From NCBI RefSeq assembly GCF_025685425.1, contig NZ_JAGTAS010000024.1, forward strand, positions 99,263-163,262: a stretch of 64,000 nucleotides of DNA, in the 5' to 3' direction. A program made the translations under genes and the position numbers. Positions within the stretch are counted from its first letter, which is position 1. Every line of letters starts with the position of its first letter. The notes beneath the pieces were generated by a model. The model saw nothing but the letters and a program-made list of their open reading frames with translations. It was not told the origin of the DNA and searched no databases. Positions 33,138-42,260 of the stretch are shown here, piece by piece. The stretch comes from Terriglobus albidus. GTDB taxonomy: Bacteria > Acidobacteriota > Terriglobia > Terriglobales > Acidobacteriaceae.

Positions 33138-33956
33138 TTAGTTGTCTGTTGGTTTGTCGGCTTTGTCGACCACGAGGGTAGAGACCGGGCCGTGAGTTGC
33201 GGTTATCTTCAGACCGAGCTGTTCCTGCAATGCGACGAAGAGCGGCGGGCTGGGCGCGTCGTTGGATGCCCGAGGCACCTCGCCTCCGAACTGCGTCTCG
33301 TCCGGAGCCCACTCCAGGTCGAAGTCATAGCGCCCGGTCAACCCTGTCTTATCCACCACGGGACGGTCAAGCATCGCGCGCTGCATCATGGCGGCCAGTT
33401 CACCGACGGTTGCGTTGCGTGCCGGCAGCACGATCTTCGAAGGGGGGTACACGGTGGCAATCAGCGCCGGCGGATCATCCGGCTTCATCGTGCTCGGCTT
33501 CAGCTTTGGTCCGTGAGGCGCCACGGTGAGCTCATAGATGGAGAACTCTTTCTGCTCACGATGGAAGGCAAGATGGAACCGCTCGGTGAGCAGGCCCCGC
33601 AGCATGGCCATCTGTTCGGTGCGGACTGGTTTGGTATCTCCCGGTGTCAGGGCATCGATGTTGTAGTGCTCTGAATCGAGCCAGGCAGGCCCGCCGGAGA
33701 TGGTTCGCGGGTTCAGATCATAGGCTGCAGCGATGAGCAGTTTGAGGGTGTAATCGCGGACGACGAAGCGATTGTTGCTCTCCATGCGGAAGTAGCGGCC
33801 GCCTTCCGGATTGTGCTCGATCGGTTTGACGGTTGCGACTTCGAACCCATCGAACTTTGGCCGGGCTGTCGATGTTTGCTGCGCGGAGAGCACCGCGGTT
33901 GCGGCGAGAACCGCGGTCGAGGCTGCCAGAGCTGTGATCAAAAAAGGCCGGATCAT
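33138..33956 (-). CDS. TIGR03435 family soil-associated protein
   Basis: About 272 residues from the ATG at 33956, which opens a signal peptide (FLITALAASTAVLAATAVLSAQQ). The family pattern is clear: 'FEVATVKP', 'RFVVRDYTLKLLIAAAYDL', 'GGPAWLDSEHYNIDAL', 'MLRGLLTERFHLAFHRE', 'YELTVAPHGPKL' and a late 'VVDKTGLTGRYDFDLEW'. The function is unknown; the family is expanded in Acidobacteria. It lies between the SSS symporter and the muramidase fusion on the same strand, 8 bases from the symporter stop, so it may be part of that operon. Confidence 0.88.
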   Translation of the reverse strand: MIRPFLITALAASTAVLAATAVLSAQQTSTARPKFDGFEVATVKPIEHNPEGGRYFRMESNNRFVVRDYTLKLLIAAAYDLNPRTISGGPAWLDSEHYNIDALTPGDTKPVRTEQMAMLRGLLTERFHLAFHREQKEFSIYELTVAPHGPKLKPSTMKPDDPPALIATVYPPSKIVLPARNATVGELAAMMQRAMLDRPVVDKTGLTGRYDFDLEWAPDETQFGGEVPRASNDAPSPPLFVALQEQLGLKITATHGPVSTLVVDKADKPTDN

Positions 33957-33964
33957 ACAAGACC

Positions 33965-35449
33965 TCACGCAGGATCTTTGGATTGGACGAGGCTGATGCC
34001 CGCTCCGACGGCAACCGTAACTGCCGAGCCGAGCAGCACGTACCAAGTGTAGGCAATCGGCGGCAAACCTGGAATGGATGGGATGATGTGGATGCTGCTC
34101 AGCCAGAGCACCAGATTAACGGTGAAGCCCGCCACCATACCCGCAATCGCGCCTGTCTGGGTTGCAAACTTTGTGAGCGTCCCTAAGAGGAAGACCCCGA
34201 GCAGTGAGCCGTACGCGACCGAAGCGATGGAGAGGCCCGTTTCGACAACATGGCCCTTGCCTCCCGCAAAGACCGAGTAGACGGCGATCGCAAAGAGGAT
34301 CAGCGCCCAGACGCCAGTCGCGATACGCGACAGGCTGGTGCGTTCGCTCTCCGTGGCCTCGGGGCGGATCCGCATGTAGAAATCGACGACTGTAGTCGAT
34401 GAGAGCGAGTTTAATGCCGCGCTCAGATTCGACATGGCCGCCGCAAGAATGGCGGCGATCAGCAGACCGGCGATGCCGGTCGGCATCTCACGCACGATGA
34501 AGGCGGGGAAGATACGGTCCGCGCTGCTGAAGCCCGGTGTGCCGCTCGATGGCTGTCCGTAGAAGACCCAAAGGCCGGCTCCGATGATGAGGAACAGGAG
34601 GAACTGCAAAAAGACAACGCCACCCGATGCCAGCAGGGCCAGGCGCGACTCCTTGAGATTCGTGGCAGCTAGCAGTCGTTGCACCATCAACTGATCGGTG
34701 CCATGGGAGGCCATGGTGAGGAAGGTGCCGCCCAAAATGCCGGCCCAGAAGGTGTAGGTCTTCACCAGAGAGAAGCTAAAGTCGAGCCAGTGTAGTTTGC
34801 CCACCGCCGAGGCAGCTTCATGGATGTGCGGCCAGCCGCCGGGCACATGGCTGCCGAGCGTAATCAGCGCAACAAAAGTGCCGGCGATGTAGAGCGTCAT
34901 CTGCACCACGTCGGTCCAGATCACCGCGGTCATACCGCCCTCGAAGGTGTAGAGCAGGGTCAACGCAGAGATGATGGCGATCGACAGGACGTCGTTGGTT
35001 CCTATAGCCAGTCCCACCACGATGGAGATGGCGAAGACGCGAACTCCTTCAGCAGCCGCTCTGGTGATCAGGAACAGACCTGCGGTCACGGTGTGCAGCG
35101 TTGGTCCGAAACGGCGGCGAATGAGTTGATACGCCGTAAACAACTCGCCATGAAAGTAGCGCGGAAGGAAGAGGACGCAGATGACCAGGCGCCCGATCAT
35201 GTAACCCAGGACGAGCTGCAGAAAACCGAAGTTCGAGGTGAAGGCGACGCCTGGGACCGAGATGATGGTCAGCGTACTGGTCTCCGCCGAAACGATGGAG
35301 AGGGCTATGGCCCACCACGGAATCGTCTTGCCGCCCAGAAAGTAGGAGCTCAGCGATTTGTCCTGCGATCGGAAGCGCAGACCGAAGAGTGTGATGCCAA
35401 CAAGATAGGCGGCCACGATGGCCAGATCGAGCGGGTGCAGGCGAGTCAT
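33965..35449 (-). CDS. Sodium:solute symporter (SSS family)
   Basis: A 494-residue membrane protein with about 13 helices. The N-terminus 'LHPLDLAIVAAYLVGITLFGL' is typical of SSS proteins, as are 'SSYFLGGKTIPWWAIALSIV' and 'AETSTLTIISVPG'. SSS members import sugars, amino acids or other solutes with sodium. Its place between muramidase and GlcNAc kinase-like genes suggests an amino sugar such as GlcNAc or MurNAc as substrate; that is inference from context. It is divergently arranged with the kinase gene, only 38 bases apart. Confidence 0.9.
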   Translation of the reverse strand: MTRLHPLDLAIVAAYLVGITLFGLRFRSQDKSLSSYFLGGKTIPWWAIALSIVSAETSTLTIISVPGVAFTSNFGFLQLVLGYMIGRLVICVLFLPRYFHGELFTAYQLIRRRFGPTLHTVTAGLFLITRAAAEGVRVFAISIVVGLAIGTNDVLSIAIISALTLLYTFEGGMTAVIWTDVVQMTLYIAGTFVALITLGSHVPGGWPHIHEAASAVGKLHWLDFSFSLVKTYTFWAGILGGTFLTMASHGTDQLMVQRLLAATNLKESRLALLASGGVVFLQFLLFLIIGAGLWVFYGQPSSGTPGFSSADRIFPAFIVREMPTGIAGLLIAAILAAAMSNLSAALNSLSSTTVVDFYMRIRPEATESERTSLSRIATGVWALILFAIAVYSVFAGGKGHVVETGLSIASVAYGSLLGVFLLGTLTKFATQTGAIAGMVAGFTVNLVLWLSSIHIIPSIPGLPPIAYTWYVLLGSAVTVAVGAGISLVQSKDPA

Positions 35450-35487
35450 CTACGTGTGAGTGTACGGGCACGGTATGATCACTGGCT

Positions 35488-36414
35488 ATGGCGTTTTATC
35501 TGGGAATGGATGCCGGAGGCTCCCGCACTCGCGTGGCTGTCAGTGAGGATGGCCGGGAGCTGGCCCGTGCGGAAGGTGAGAGTATCAAGACGCTGCGGAT
35601 CGCAGAGGGCGATGCCGAAGCTCGTCTCGGAGCCGAAGTGCGTTTTGGAGCATTGATAGAGGAGCTTGGTTCCAAAGCGGGCGTTGATCTGCGATACGTC
35701 GAGCGGAGCAGTGTCGGCCTTAGTGGGGCGAGTGTGCCCGCGGTTCGGGAGTTTGTGGATCTCGTACTTAGCCGCCGCGTGGGCGGGACGATTGAGATTG
35801 TTGGCGATCAGGTGATTGCTCTAGACGCAGCATTTCCTGGTGGCGACGGAATCTTGGTAATTGCAGGCACAGGATCCAATGTCGGTGGACGTTTCGGAGA
35901 CACCTTGTTTGGCGCCGGCGGCTGGGGACCAATGCTCGGAGATGAAGGTTCGGGCTACTGGATTGGGCATGAGGCCCTGCGGTCCGCCACCAAGGCGCGT
36001 GATCGGGGAGAAGCGCCGCTAGTGCTTACGGAGGCAATGCGGGTCTGGAATGTCGAAAGTATTGGGGATCTGATCGCAGTGGCTCATCGGCCGGGCACTT
36101 CGTTTGCCGCATTGTCGCAAGTTGTGGTGGCCTGTGCAGATCGTGGAGATGCCGTGGCGATTGACGTCTTGCGGCGTGCGGGTGAGGAACTGGCGGCGCA
36201 GGTCGTGACGGTCTATCGCAAGATGCAGGCGGCAGGCTTTGCTGCTTCTGAGTGCGGTGTGGCGTATACGGGCAGTGTTCTCGGGAAGATCGATCGCGTC
36301 AGAGAGAGCTTCAACGCCGCGGTGCTTAGACAGATCCCCGGCGCACGATTTGTCGAGGGAGAAATAGATGCCGTGGTCGGAGCTCTTTGGAGAGCAGCTC
36401 ATCCTCGCAAATGA
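35488..36414 (+). CDS. N-acetylglucosamine kinase-like (BadF/BadG family)
   Basis: A 308-residue ASKHA-fold kinase. The N-terminal phosphate loop is 'YLGMDAGGSRTRVAVS', the catalytic Asp lies in 'VGDQVIALDAAFPGGDGILVIAGTGSNVGGR' (read in parts), and 'GGWGPMLGDEGSGYWIG' matches the GlcNAc kinase family. It probably phosphorylates GlcNAc or a related amino sugar entering through the divergent symporter, giving the substrate of the adjacent NagA. The alternative, a glucosamine kinase (GspK), has the same fold. The downstream gap contains palindromic repeats. Confidence 0.82.
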   Translation: MAFYLGMDAGGSRTRVAVSEDGRELARAEGESIKTLRIAEGDAEARLGAEVRFGALIEELGSKAGVDLRYVERSSVGLSGASVPAVREFVDLVLSRRVGGTIEIVGDQVIALDAAFPGGDGILVIAGTGSNVGGRFGDTLFGAGGWGPMLGDEGSGYWIGHEALRSATKARDRGEAPLVLTEAMRVWNVESIGDLIAVAHRPGTSFAALSQVVVACADRGDAVAIDVLRRAGEELAAQVVTVYRKMQAAGFAASECGVAYTGSVLGKIDRVRESFNAAVLRQIPGARFVEGEIDAVVGALWRAAHPRK

Positions 36415-36430
36415 GCCACAAACTGGTGGA

Positions 36431-36597
36431 TGTTCGAGCGAAGCTCGAACATGGGTGGAAGCCGTGGGCTTTTAGCCCACGGTTTACCGGACTCAAAATA
36501 TCGGGCTTTTGTTTCGATATGCAGAAAAGGCCCAGGGCTAAAGTCCGACATTTATGCTTGCCAACCAGCGGGCTGAAGTCCGCCGCTCCCACCGAGC
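36431..36597 (+). repeat. Cluster of hairpin repeats between kinase and nagA
   Basis: It contains the palindrome TTCGAGCGAAGCTCGAA (from 36433), CCGTGGGCT with AGCCCACGG (36462-36482), then GGGCTAAA and AGCGGGCTGAAGTCCGCCG. The same modules occur in reverse order at 42012-42215. Confidence 0.75.
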
Positions 36598-36616
36598 CAA
36601 AGGGTTCTCAGGTTTT

Positions 36617-37762
36617 CTACGCGAGAAATGTACCGGCCAGGCAGGTGGCCAACAGCTTGCCTTCTTCCGTAAACAAATTGAGGTTTGCAGGCTGTCCTTC
36701 CGCAATCACCGGAGCATCCAAACCAAGCATCGTTGCCGGATTCGTGCTTGCCAGTCCTACTGCTGTTGCCAGAGATGTCCCTGTGAAGGCACGAACATTC
36801 TCAATCGCCTTGTCGAGCGTGAGAACACTTCCTGCCAGAACGCCGCGTGCGGTGGCGCGTCCATTGGCGACCGTCACCTCGAAGTCGCCCAGCACGTAGG
36901 TGCCTTCCGGCATGCCGGTGGCTGAGATGCCGTCGGTGACCAGGATGCCGCGATGCGGTCCTTTAGCTTTGAGCCAGAGACGTACCAGCTCCGGCGCGAC
37001 ATGGACGCCGTCACAAATCAGTTCGGCAAACAGAACATCGCGGTCGAGGACCGCACCTAGGACGCCGGGTTCGCGGTGGTCGAGCGCTCGCATCGCGTTG
37101 AAGGTGTGTGTGGCAGAAACTGCGCCGGCAGCGATGGCCGCGTCTGTTTCCGCGAGAGTGGCATTGGAGTGTCCAATCGAGACACGAACGCCTTTCTCTA
37201 CCGCACGGCGAATCACATCCATTGCTCCTGGTTCTTCGGGCGCGATAGTCAACAGGCGAATGTGACCACGTGATGCTTCATAGAAGCGATCAAAGAGATT
37301 CACACTTGGCGCCTGAATCAAATTTGCAGCATGAACGCCGCGCTTGCTGTGGGAGACGAAAGGGCCTTCCAGATGGATTCCAACTGGGCGAGCCTGGCCC
37401 GGCTGTGCCGGAGCTTCGATGATATCGGCAAGGCCATCCAGAGCCTGCAACGTGGCATCGATGGGCGCTGTCACCGTGGTGGGCAGAAACTGGCCCACGC
37501 CGCGTGTTGCCAGAAAGCTTGCAACCGCAGATAAAGCCGTCGGGTTCCCCTCCATCACATCGTGATTCGCCGCTCCGTGCAGGTGGACATCGAAGAGCGC
37601 GGGAGTGATGGTGGCGTTGGGGAAGTGCTTTGCGCCGGCCCGCGTTTCACTGCTCTCGCGAGTGGAGATGTGTGCAATGCGGCCGTCCTCAAGGGTGAGG
37701 ATGGGGTTTTCGACAATGCCCTGCGATGTAAGGGCCCGTGCGGCTGTAAGAATCGTAGACAC
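36617..37762 (-). CDS. nagA: N-acetylglucosamine-6-phosphate deacetylase NagA
   Basis: A 381-residue amidohydrolase. The 'FDVHLHGAAN' region corresponds to the H-x-H metal site, 'GIHLEGPFVSHSKRGVH' carries the metal Glu, 'SIGHSNATLAETDAA' a His ligand, and 'LVTDGISATGMPEG' the catalytic Asp. It converts GlcNAc-6-phosphate to glucosamine-6-phosphate and acetate in the cytoplasm, following the neighbouring kinase. No nagB is seen in the window. Its upstream region contains copy B of the 113-bp palindromic repeat. Confidence 0.93.
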   Translation of the reverse strand: MSTILTAARALTSQGIVENPILTLEDGRIAHISTRESSETRAGAKHFPNATITPALFDVHLHGAANHDVMEGNPTALSAVASFLATRGVGQFLPTTVTAPIDATLQALDGLADIIEAPAQPGQARPVGIHLEGPFVSHSKRGVHAANLIQAPSVNLFDRFYEASRGHIRLLTIAPEEPGAMDVIRRAVEKGVRVSIGHSNATLAETDAAIAAGAVSATHTFNAMRALDHREPGVLGAVLDRDVLFAELICDGVHVAPELVRLWLKAKGPHRGILVTDGISATGMPEGTYVLGDFEVTVANGRATARGVLAGSVLTLDKAIENVRAFTGTSLATAVGLASTNPATMLGLDAPVIAEGQPANLNLFTEEGKLLATCLAGTFLA

Positions 37763-37796
37763 TACTCGGTTATGTTACCTGTTCTGGAAGCTGGTT

Positions 37797-37908
37797 AAAG
37801 CATTTCTCCTGTTGCTGGGTGTCCCGTGAAGAGCGTGCGGCGTTTTCATTGGGGAAAACGCCCATAGATGCATACGCCCTGCGCTACGCCCGACAGGAGA
37901 AATGCTTT
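37797..37908 (+). repeat. ~113-bp palindrome-ended repeat, copy B (co-varied ends)
   Basis: The ends AAAGCATTTCTCCTGT and ACAGGAGAAATGCTTT are perfect inverted repeats, although they differ at three positions from the ends of copy C. The inner hairpin GGCGTTTTC/GAAAACGCC is kept. The element fills the gap between nagA and the hexosaminidase gene and ends on the stop codon of the latter. Confidence 0.85.
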
Positions 37909-40051
37909 ATCGTGCGGTGGCCGGCGGTGCGGGAATCCCCAGGTCGCTGGCGGGTGGCAGTGTGTGGTCGTTTGTCCATTGACGTTGCGCTGTACGAATC
38001 TTATCGATGCGCGAGAGCCAGAGCTGAATGGTGAAGTCGTAGCGCTCCAGGTTATTGCGCAGGAAGTAGGGGCGGTTCGACTTGAGCCATGCGGCTTCAT
38101 ACAGATCACGCAGCAGCGAATAGTTGTTGCGCAGGTCCTGCAGCTTGCCGTTCACGGCATTGATCACATTGAGCTCGCGGCTGACCTCAAGACGGTCGTC
38201 GCGGTTCTTTGAGCCCTGCAGACTGTAGGCGTGCTGATAGCCGGTCGCCATCTCGTCCGCGAGTTGGAACTTCAGGCCGATCAGGTCGAAGCGGCGTGCG
38301 CCGAGCTCCAATGCATCCAGTGCGTCGGTCTCACGCAGATTGGGGTTTGTCACGCGGGCTTTGGCAATCAGCGTCAGCGCTGCCTCGGCATGCAAACGAA
38401 TCTCGCGCAGCACCGGACGAAGCTGCGCCCCCTGCTTCTGTCCGTCTGAGGACCAGGGATCGATCCAGAAGAGAAGGTCTCCGCCGTCCGCCTTGTAATC
38501 AGAGTCCTTCAGCACCTGATGGCAAAGCATCAGCTCCTTCTGTGCCTGGTCGATGGAGCCGGTCATATCACCGTGGAAGCTACGTCCATAGCTGGACTGG
38601 AAGGCCGGAATCGAAGCCTGTCCCTGATGCCATGCAGCCTCTGCGCCGAACAGGATGCCATACCAGTCGTTGTTGGCGAGGGCCTCGCCATCGTCGCGCC
38701 AGATGGTGTTGAGCTGCCCGGTGGCTCCCAGGCGCTCTCCGTCGGCGGTGAAGTTCTGAATATTGGAGAGTGCGTAGTTGTTGTTGGGGTAGACGCGTGA
38801 CCAGTTATTCACTCCCGGCGCCACCCAGGTCTCGAAGCCTGCATTCGTGAAGGGCGTTATGTAGCTGTCGAAACTGGCATGCGGGTTATACTCCCATGCC
38901 ACCGCAAGCGTATCCCGCTTGAACTGCGCGGGCATGGCTTTGAGGAGCGCCGGCTCTTTGTAGGCGATATCACCCCAGAAGAGCAGACGACGGTTCAGCG
39001 GCTTCAGATCTGCGACGATTCGCTGCATGAAGTCGAGGTATACCGGGCCAAGCCCGCGCGCATCGACGTCGGGTTTCGTGGCGCCTTTACCAAGATCCAC
39101 TGTTTCATCTGCGCCAATATGCAGGAACGGTCCGGGAAAGATGTTCGAGAGCTCCGTGAACATATCGCGGATCAGCTTGGTGGAACCAGTAGCACCGGGC
39201 GCCAGTACGTGGCCATGTGGTGTCTCTGCCAGCGGTGTGTACTGCTCCCAGTTGAGCAGGTAGTGGAGATGTCCGAAGGCCTCCTGTTCGGGAATGATGG
39301 TGATGTGCAGTTTGGCTGCGTAGGTGGCCAGCTCACGTGCTTCAGCCTGTGTCAGATGACCTCCGGGGGGCTGCATCAGCGGATGACCGGTGTACTGCAT
39401 GGTGTGCTCGAAGTACGGCGAGTAGATGTTGACCTTGTAGGCTGCCAGCACCCGAAGCTGCTTCTTCATGAACTCCAGGGTGGGGAAGGGGCCTCGTGAA
39501 AGATCGTCGTGCAGGCCGCGATACTTCAACGCTGGCCAGTCGCGAATTGTGGCCGTATGCAGCACAGCCTGTGTTCCATTGCCCTCGATAAGCTGTTTGG
39601 CGGTCTGCAGGGCATAGAAGACCCCGCTTGCGGTAAAGCCTGTTAGAGCGATGCCTTGCTTGTCGGGGATAATCGCATATCCCTCTGGCTTGATTTCGTC
39701 GCCGGGCTCCTGGGGTGCACCCTTCGGCAATGCGTCAACGTAGATCGACTTCGCATTGGCGCTGCCATAGCGAGTGACGAAGACGTGGATTGGAGCTCCG
39801 GCGGACGGCGTGGAGATGGACCGGGACGCCAGAAACGTCTTGAAGTCGTCTAATGCGAAGGCATCTTCGGGATCGCATGGAGAGGCACACGTTACCTCGA
39901 TGCCCTGGGTAAGGGGAAAGGTCTCACCTGCTGCTACCTCGCGAGGAACAGGGATCAACGCAAGCTTCGGCGGAGTTGTATTGGCAGAGGATTGGCCAAA
40001 CAGGGAAGCAGTGCAGCCGAGGAGGATGGCTGCGGTCAAACGATGTGCCAT
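37907..40051 (-). CDS. GH20 beta-N-acetylhexosaminidase
   Basis: About 714 residues from the ATG at 40051, with a signal peptide (AAILLGCTASLFGQS) that might also act as a lipobox (LGC). A chitobiase-like N-domain precedes the (beta/alpha)8 barrel with 'RGLHDDLSRGPFPTLEFMK', 'HITIIPEQEAFGHL' and the catalytic Asp-Glu pair in 'HIGADETVDLG' (near residue 315). GH20 enzymes release terminal GlcNAc or GalNAc from chitin, glycans or wall fragments by substrate-assisted catalysis. Together with NagA, the kinase and the symporter it forms a GlcNAc-scavenging set. The C-terminal ~180 residues are helical. Confidence 0.92.
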   Translation of the reverse strand: MAHRLTAAILLGCTASLFGQSSANTTPPKLALIPVPREVAAGETFPLTQGIEVTCASPCDPEDAFALDDFKTFLASRSISTPSAGAPIHVFVTRYGSANAKSIYVDALPKGAPQEPGDEIKPEGYAIIPDKQGIALTGFTASGVFYALQTAKQLIEGNGTQAVLHTATIRDWPALKYRGLHDDLSRGPFPTLEFMKKQLRVLAAYKVNIYSPYFEHTMQYTGHPLMQPPGGHLTQAEARELATYAAKLHITIIPEQEAFGHLHYLLNWEQYTPLAETPHGHVLAPGATGSTKLIRDMFTELSNIFPGPFLHIGADETVDLGKGATKPDVDARGLGPVYLDFMQRIVADLKPLNRRLLFWGDIAYKEPALLKAMPAQFKRDTLAVAWEYNPHASFDSYITPFTNAGFETWVAPGVNNWSRVYPNNNYALSNIQNFTADGERLGATGQLNTIWRDDGEALANNDWYGILFGAEAAWHQGQASIPAFQSSYGRSFHGDMTGSIDQAQKELMLCHQVLKDSDYKADGGDLLFWIDPWSSDGQKQGAQLRPVLREIRLHAEAALTLIAKARVTNPNLRETDALDALELGARRFDLIGLKFQLADEMATGYQHAYSLQGSKNRDDRLEVSRELNVINAVNGKLQDLRNNYSLLRDLYEAAWLKSNRPYFLRNNLERYDFTIQLWLSRIDKIRTAQRQWTNDHTLPPASDLGIPAPPATAR

Positions 40052-40145
40052 GCAAACCACCGTACATCAGCATTGTGGAAATGGAAACGTCGGGAATGCG
40101 ACCATGAAGTGATCGATCAATTTTTATGACCGGGAAGGATGTTTA

Positions 40146-41894
40146 ATGCAGTTTTGGCGTATTTGGCTGGTAGGACTTGCATTGCTGATCGGCGGCGGTG
40201 CAGCAGACTCAGAGGCTCAGGAGGTACGGAGCGAAAGTGAGGAGACGAAGGCGCTGCGGGCAGAGATGGCCGCTATGCGGAAGGAACTGCAGGCGCAGAT
40301 CGATCTGCTGAAGGCGCAGTTGGCCATAAGCCGTGCTGCACAACCGGCTTCTGCCGCAGCTCCTGCGTTGGCTGCAGGCGCGGCTTCAACGGCATCCGTT
40401 TCAACGGCATCCGTGCCGGTTGTTACTCCTATAGCAGCTCCCGTTACAGTGGCTGAATCATCCAGTGCAGCCACGCCAACACCTGTCCCGGTTAAGCCGG
40501 CTGAAGCGATTGTTGCCGCCGTCAAGCCTCCGGCAGCGGCTGATGGCCCATCGAGCTTCCGTTTCAAGGGCGTTTCTTTGACTCCTGGAGGCTTCCTCAG
40601 CCTGGACACGATCTATCGCTCGAAGTCGATGGCCAATGAGGTGAATACTATCTTCAGCCAGTTGCCGTATGCCGGCTCGGGTCTGGCGCATGTGAGTGAG
40701 TGGTATGGCAGCGGACGTCAGTCGCGCTTCAGTCTTCTTGCCGAAGGGAAGACCGGCTTCGGAAAACTCACGGGCTACTTTGAAACCGACTTCATTGGCG
40801 CCGGAGCGACTTCCAATAACAACCAGTCCAACAGCTATGTACTGCGGCAACGCCAGCTCTGGGGACAAGCTGCCTTCAACTCCGGCTGGACCTTTACCGC
40901 AGGCCAGATGTGGACCTTGGCGACAGAGAACCGGCGTGGCGCCGAGCCACGCACGGAGAGCCTGCCTACCGTGCTCGATGCTACCCAGCACGTCGGTTAC
41001 ACCTGGGGGCGGCAGGGATCAGTGCGGGTGACAAAGAAGCTTGGAGAGTCAGTGCAGGCGGCGTTCTCGCTGGAGCAATCGCAGGCCTTGTTCAGTGCAA
41101 CCAACGCGCCCAGCAACTTCTTCCTCGGGGCGCCGGGTAATGCGCTTGGAGCCTTTAATCCGGGCTTCAACTACACCGAAAACCCTGCTCCGGATGTGCT
41201 GGCGAAGGTCGCCTACGATCCGGCCAAGCGAGGCGTTTGGCGGGGCCATTACGAGCTTGGCGTAATGGGCCGTCTCTTCCGGGACCGCTACTATCCAACG
41301 GGATCGGCGACGCCGCAGAACGACACCAAGGCAGGCGGATCGTTCTTTGTCAGCGGCCGTGTTCCCGTGGGACAGCGGTTTGAGATCGGTGCGAAGGTGC
41401 TCGCCGGCCGCGGTGTAGGCCGCTACGGTGCAGCTACTCTGCCGGATGTCACCGTACATCCGGATGGAACGTTGGCGCCGCTGCGTGGGGCTCAGGCCTT
41501 CTTCCGCGCAGAGTTCAAAGCGACCAAGAAGCTGGATCTGTTTACCTACGACGGCCTGGAGTATACGCAGCGGCTCTACTACCGCGACGGCAATGGAACT
41601 CTGGTTGGTTATGCTCCGCCGTCCATGATGAATACCGGCTGCGCGGTCGAGGCTGCTCCCACAGGGAATACCGGGTTCGTTCCCGGCACGCCTGCGAACT
41701 GCGTTGGTGCGACGCGTATGTTGACGGCGCGGTCGGTCGGCTATGTCTATCGCTTGTATGACGGTCCGGCGGGACGTTTTCAGTTCTCGACGGTCTACAG
41801 CTACCTGACCCGCGATGGCTGGGCCGGTGTCGGCGGAGCTCCGCGTGCGACAAACCACTTTGTCTACACCGGAGTTCGCTACTTCCTGCCGTAA
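40146..41894 (+). CDS. Outer-membrane porin with N-terminal coiled coil and Ala/Pro-rich linker
   Basis: A 582-residue protein with a signal peptide (ALLIGGGAADSEAQE). A short coiled coil follows (ETKALRAEMAAMRKELQAQ, residues ~36-60), then an Ala/Ser/Pro/Val-rich linker (~65-135), and a beta-barrel of alternating amphipathic strands starting at 'FKGVSLTPGGFLSLDTIYRS' and ending with aromatic 'YTGVRYFLP'. The layout resembles acidobacterial carbohydrate-type porins; the coiled coil may trimerise or span towards the cell wall. It is divergent from the hexosaminidase, so uptake of the released sugars is a reasonable guess. A hairpin terminator follows. Confidence 0.78.
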   Translation: MQFWRIWLVGLALLIGGGAADSEAQEVRSESEETKALRAEMAAMRKELQAQIDLLKAQLAISRAAQPASAAAPALAAGAASTASVSTASVPVVTPIAAPVTVAESSSAATPTPVPVKPAEAIVAAVKPPAAADGPSSFRFKGVSLTPGGFLSLDTIYRSKSMANEVNTIFSQLPYAGSGLAHVSEWYGSGRQSRFSLLAEGKTGFGKLTGYFETDFIGAGATSNNNQSNSYVLRQRQLWGQAAFNSGWTFTAGQMWTLATENRRGAEPRTESLPTVLDATQHVGYTWGRQGSVRVTKKLGESVQAAFSLEQSQALFSATNAPSNFFLGAPGNALGAFNPGFNYTENPAPDVLAKVAYDPAKRGVWRGHYELGVMGRLFRDRYYPTGSATPQNDTKAGGSFFVSGRVPVGQRFEIGAKVLAGRGVGRYGAATLPDVTVHPDGTLAPLRGAQAFFRAEFKATKKLDLFTYDGLEYTQRLYYRDGNGTLVGYAPPSMMNTGCAVEAAPTGNTGFVPGTPANCVGATRMLTARSVGYVYRLYDGPAGRFQFSTVYSYLTRDGWAGVGGAPRATNHFVYTGVRYFLP

Positions 41895-41920
41895 TCGTGG
41901 AGAGAAGAACCAAACTGAAA

Positions 41921-41950
41921 GGGCCGGCAGATGCCGGCCCTGCTGATTTG
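41921..41950 (+). terminator. Terminator hairpin after porin gene
   Basis: GGGCCGGCA and TGCCGGCCC form a nine-base stem with a GA loop, followed by TGCTGATTTG, a weak T-tract. Confidence 0.55.
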
Positions 41951-42011
41951 TTGCTGGAACGCGATGATTAGGCGTATCGATAAATTCAGTTGATCTGACA
42001 CAGGATGACTG

Positions 42012-42230
42012 AAACTGGTGGGAGCAGCGGGCTTCAGCCCGCTGATAAAGGCGTAAAAGTAGACGGGCTTTAGCTCTGGGCTCTTTCTATCCAATAGAAG
42101 AAAACCCAGGGCTAAAAGCCCATTTCATATTGAGCCGATACACCGTGGGCTGAAAGCCCACGGCTCCCACCGATTCGAGCTTCGCTCGAACATCCCACCC
42201 ATCGCGCTGCGATGGATGGGGCACCCAGAG
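42012..42230 (-). repeat. Cluster of hairpin repeats between porin and gmhA
   Basis: Modules AGCGGGC/GCCCGCT (42026-42043), GGGCTTTAG...GGGCTAAAAGCCC, CCGTGGGC-TGAAA-GCCCACGG (42143-42163) and TTCGAGCTTCGCTCGAA (42174-42190). They follow the reverse order of the cluster at 36431-36597, so the two clusters are inverted relative to each other. No gene is seen in this ~365-base gap. Confidence 0.75.
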
Positions 42231-42260
42231 TATGGGCTATCTCGAATTTGTCGATACACC

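Noticed and set aside
36431..36597. CRISPR-like array in the hairpin cluster
   Set aside because: The repeats are palindromic modules with unequal spacing and different sequences, not regularly spaced identical direct repeats, and no cas genes are near.
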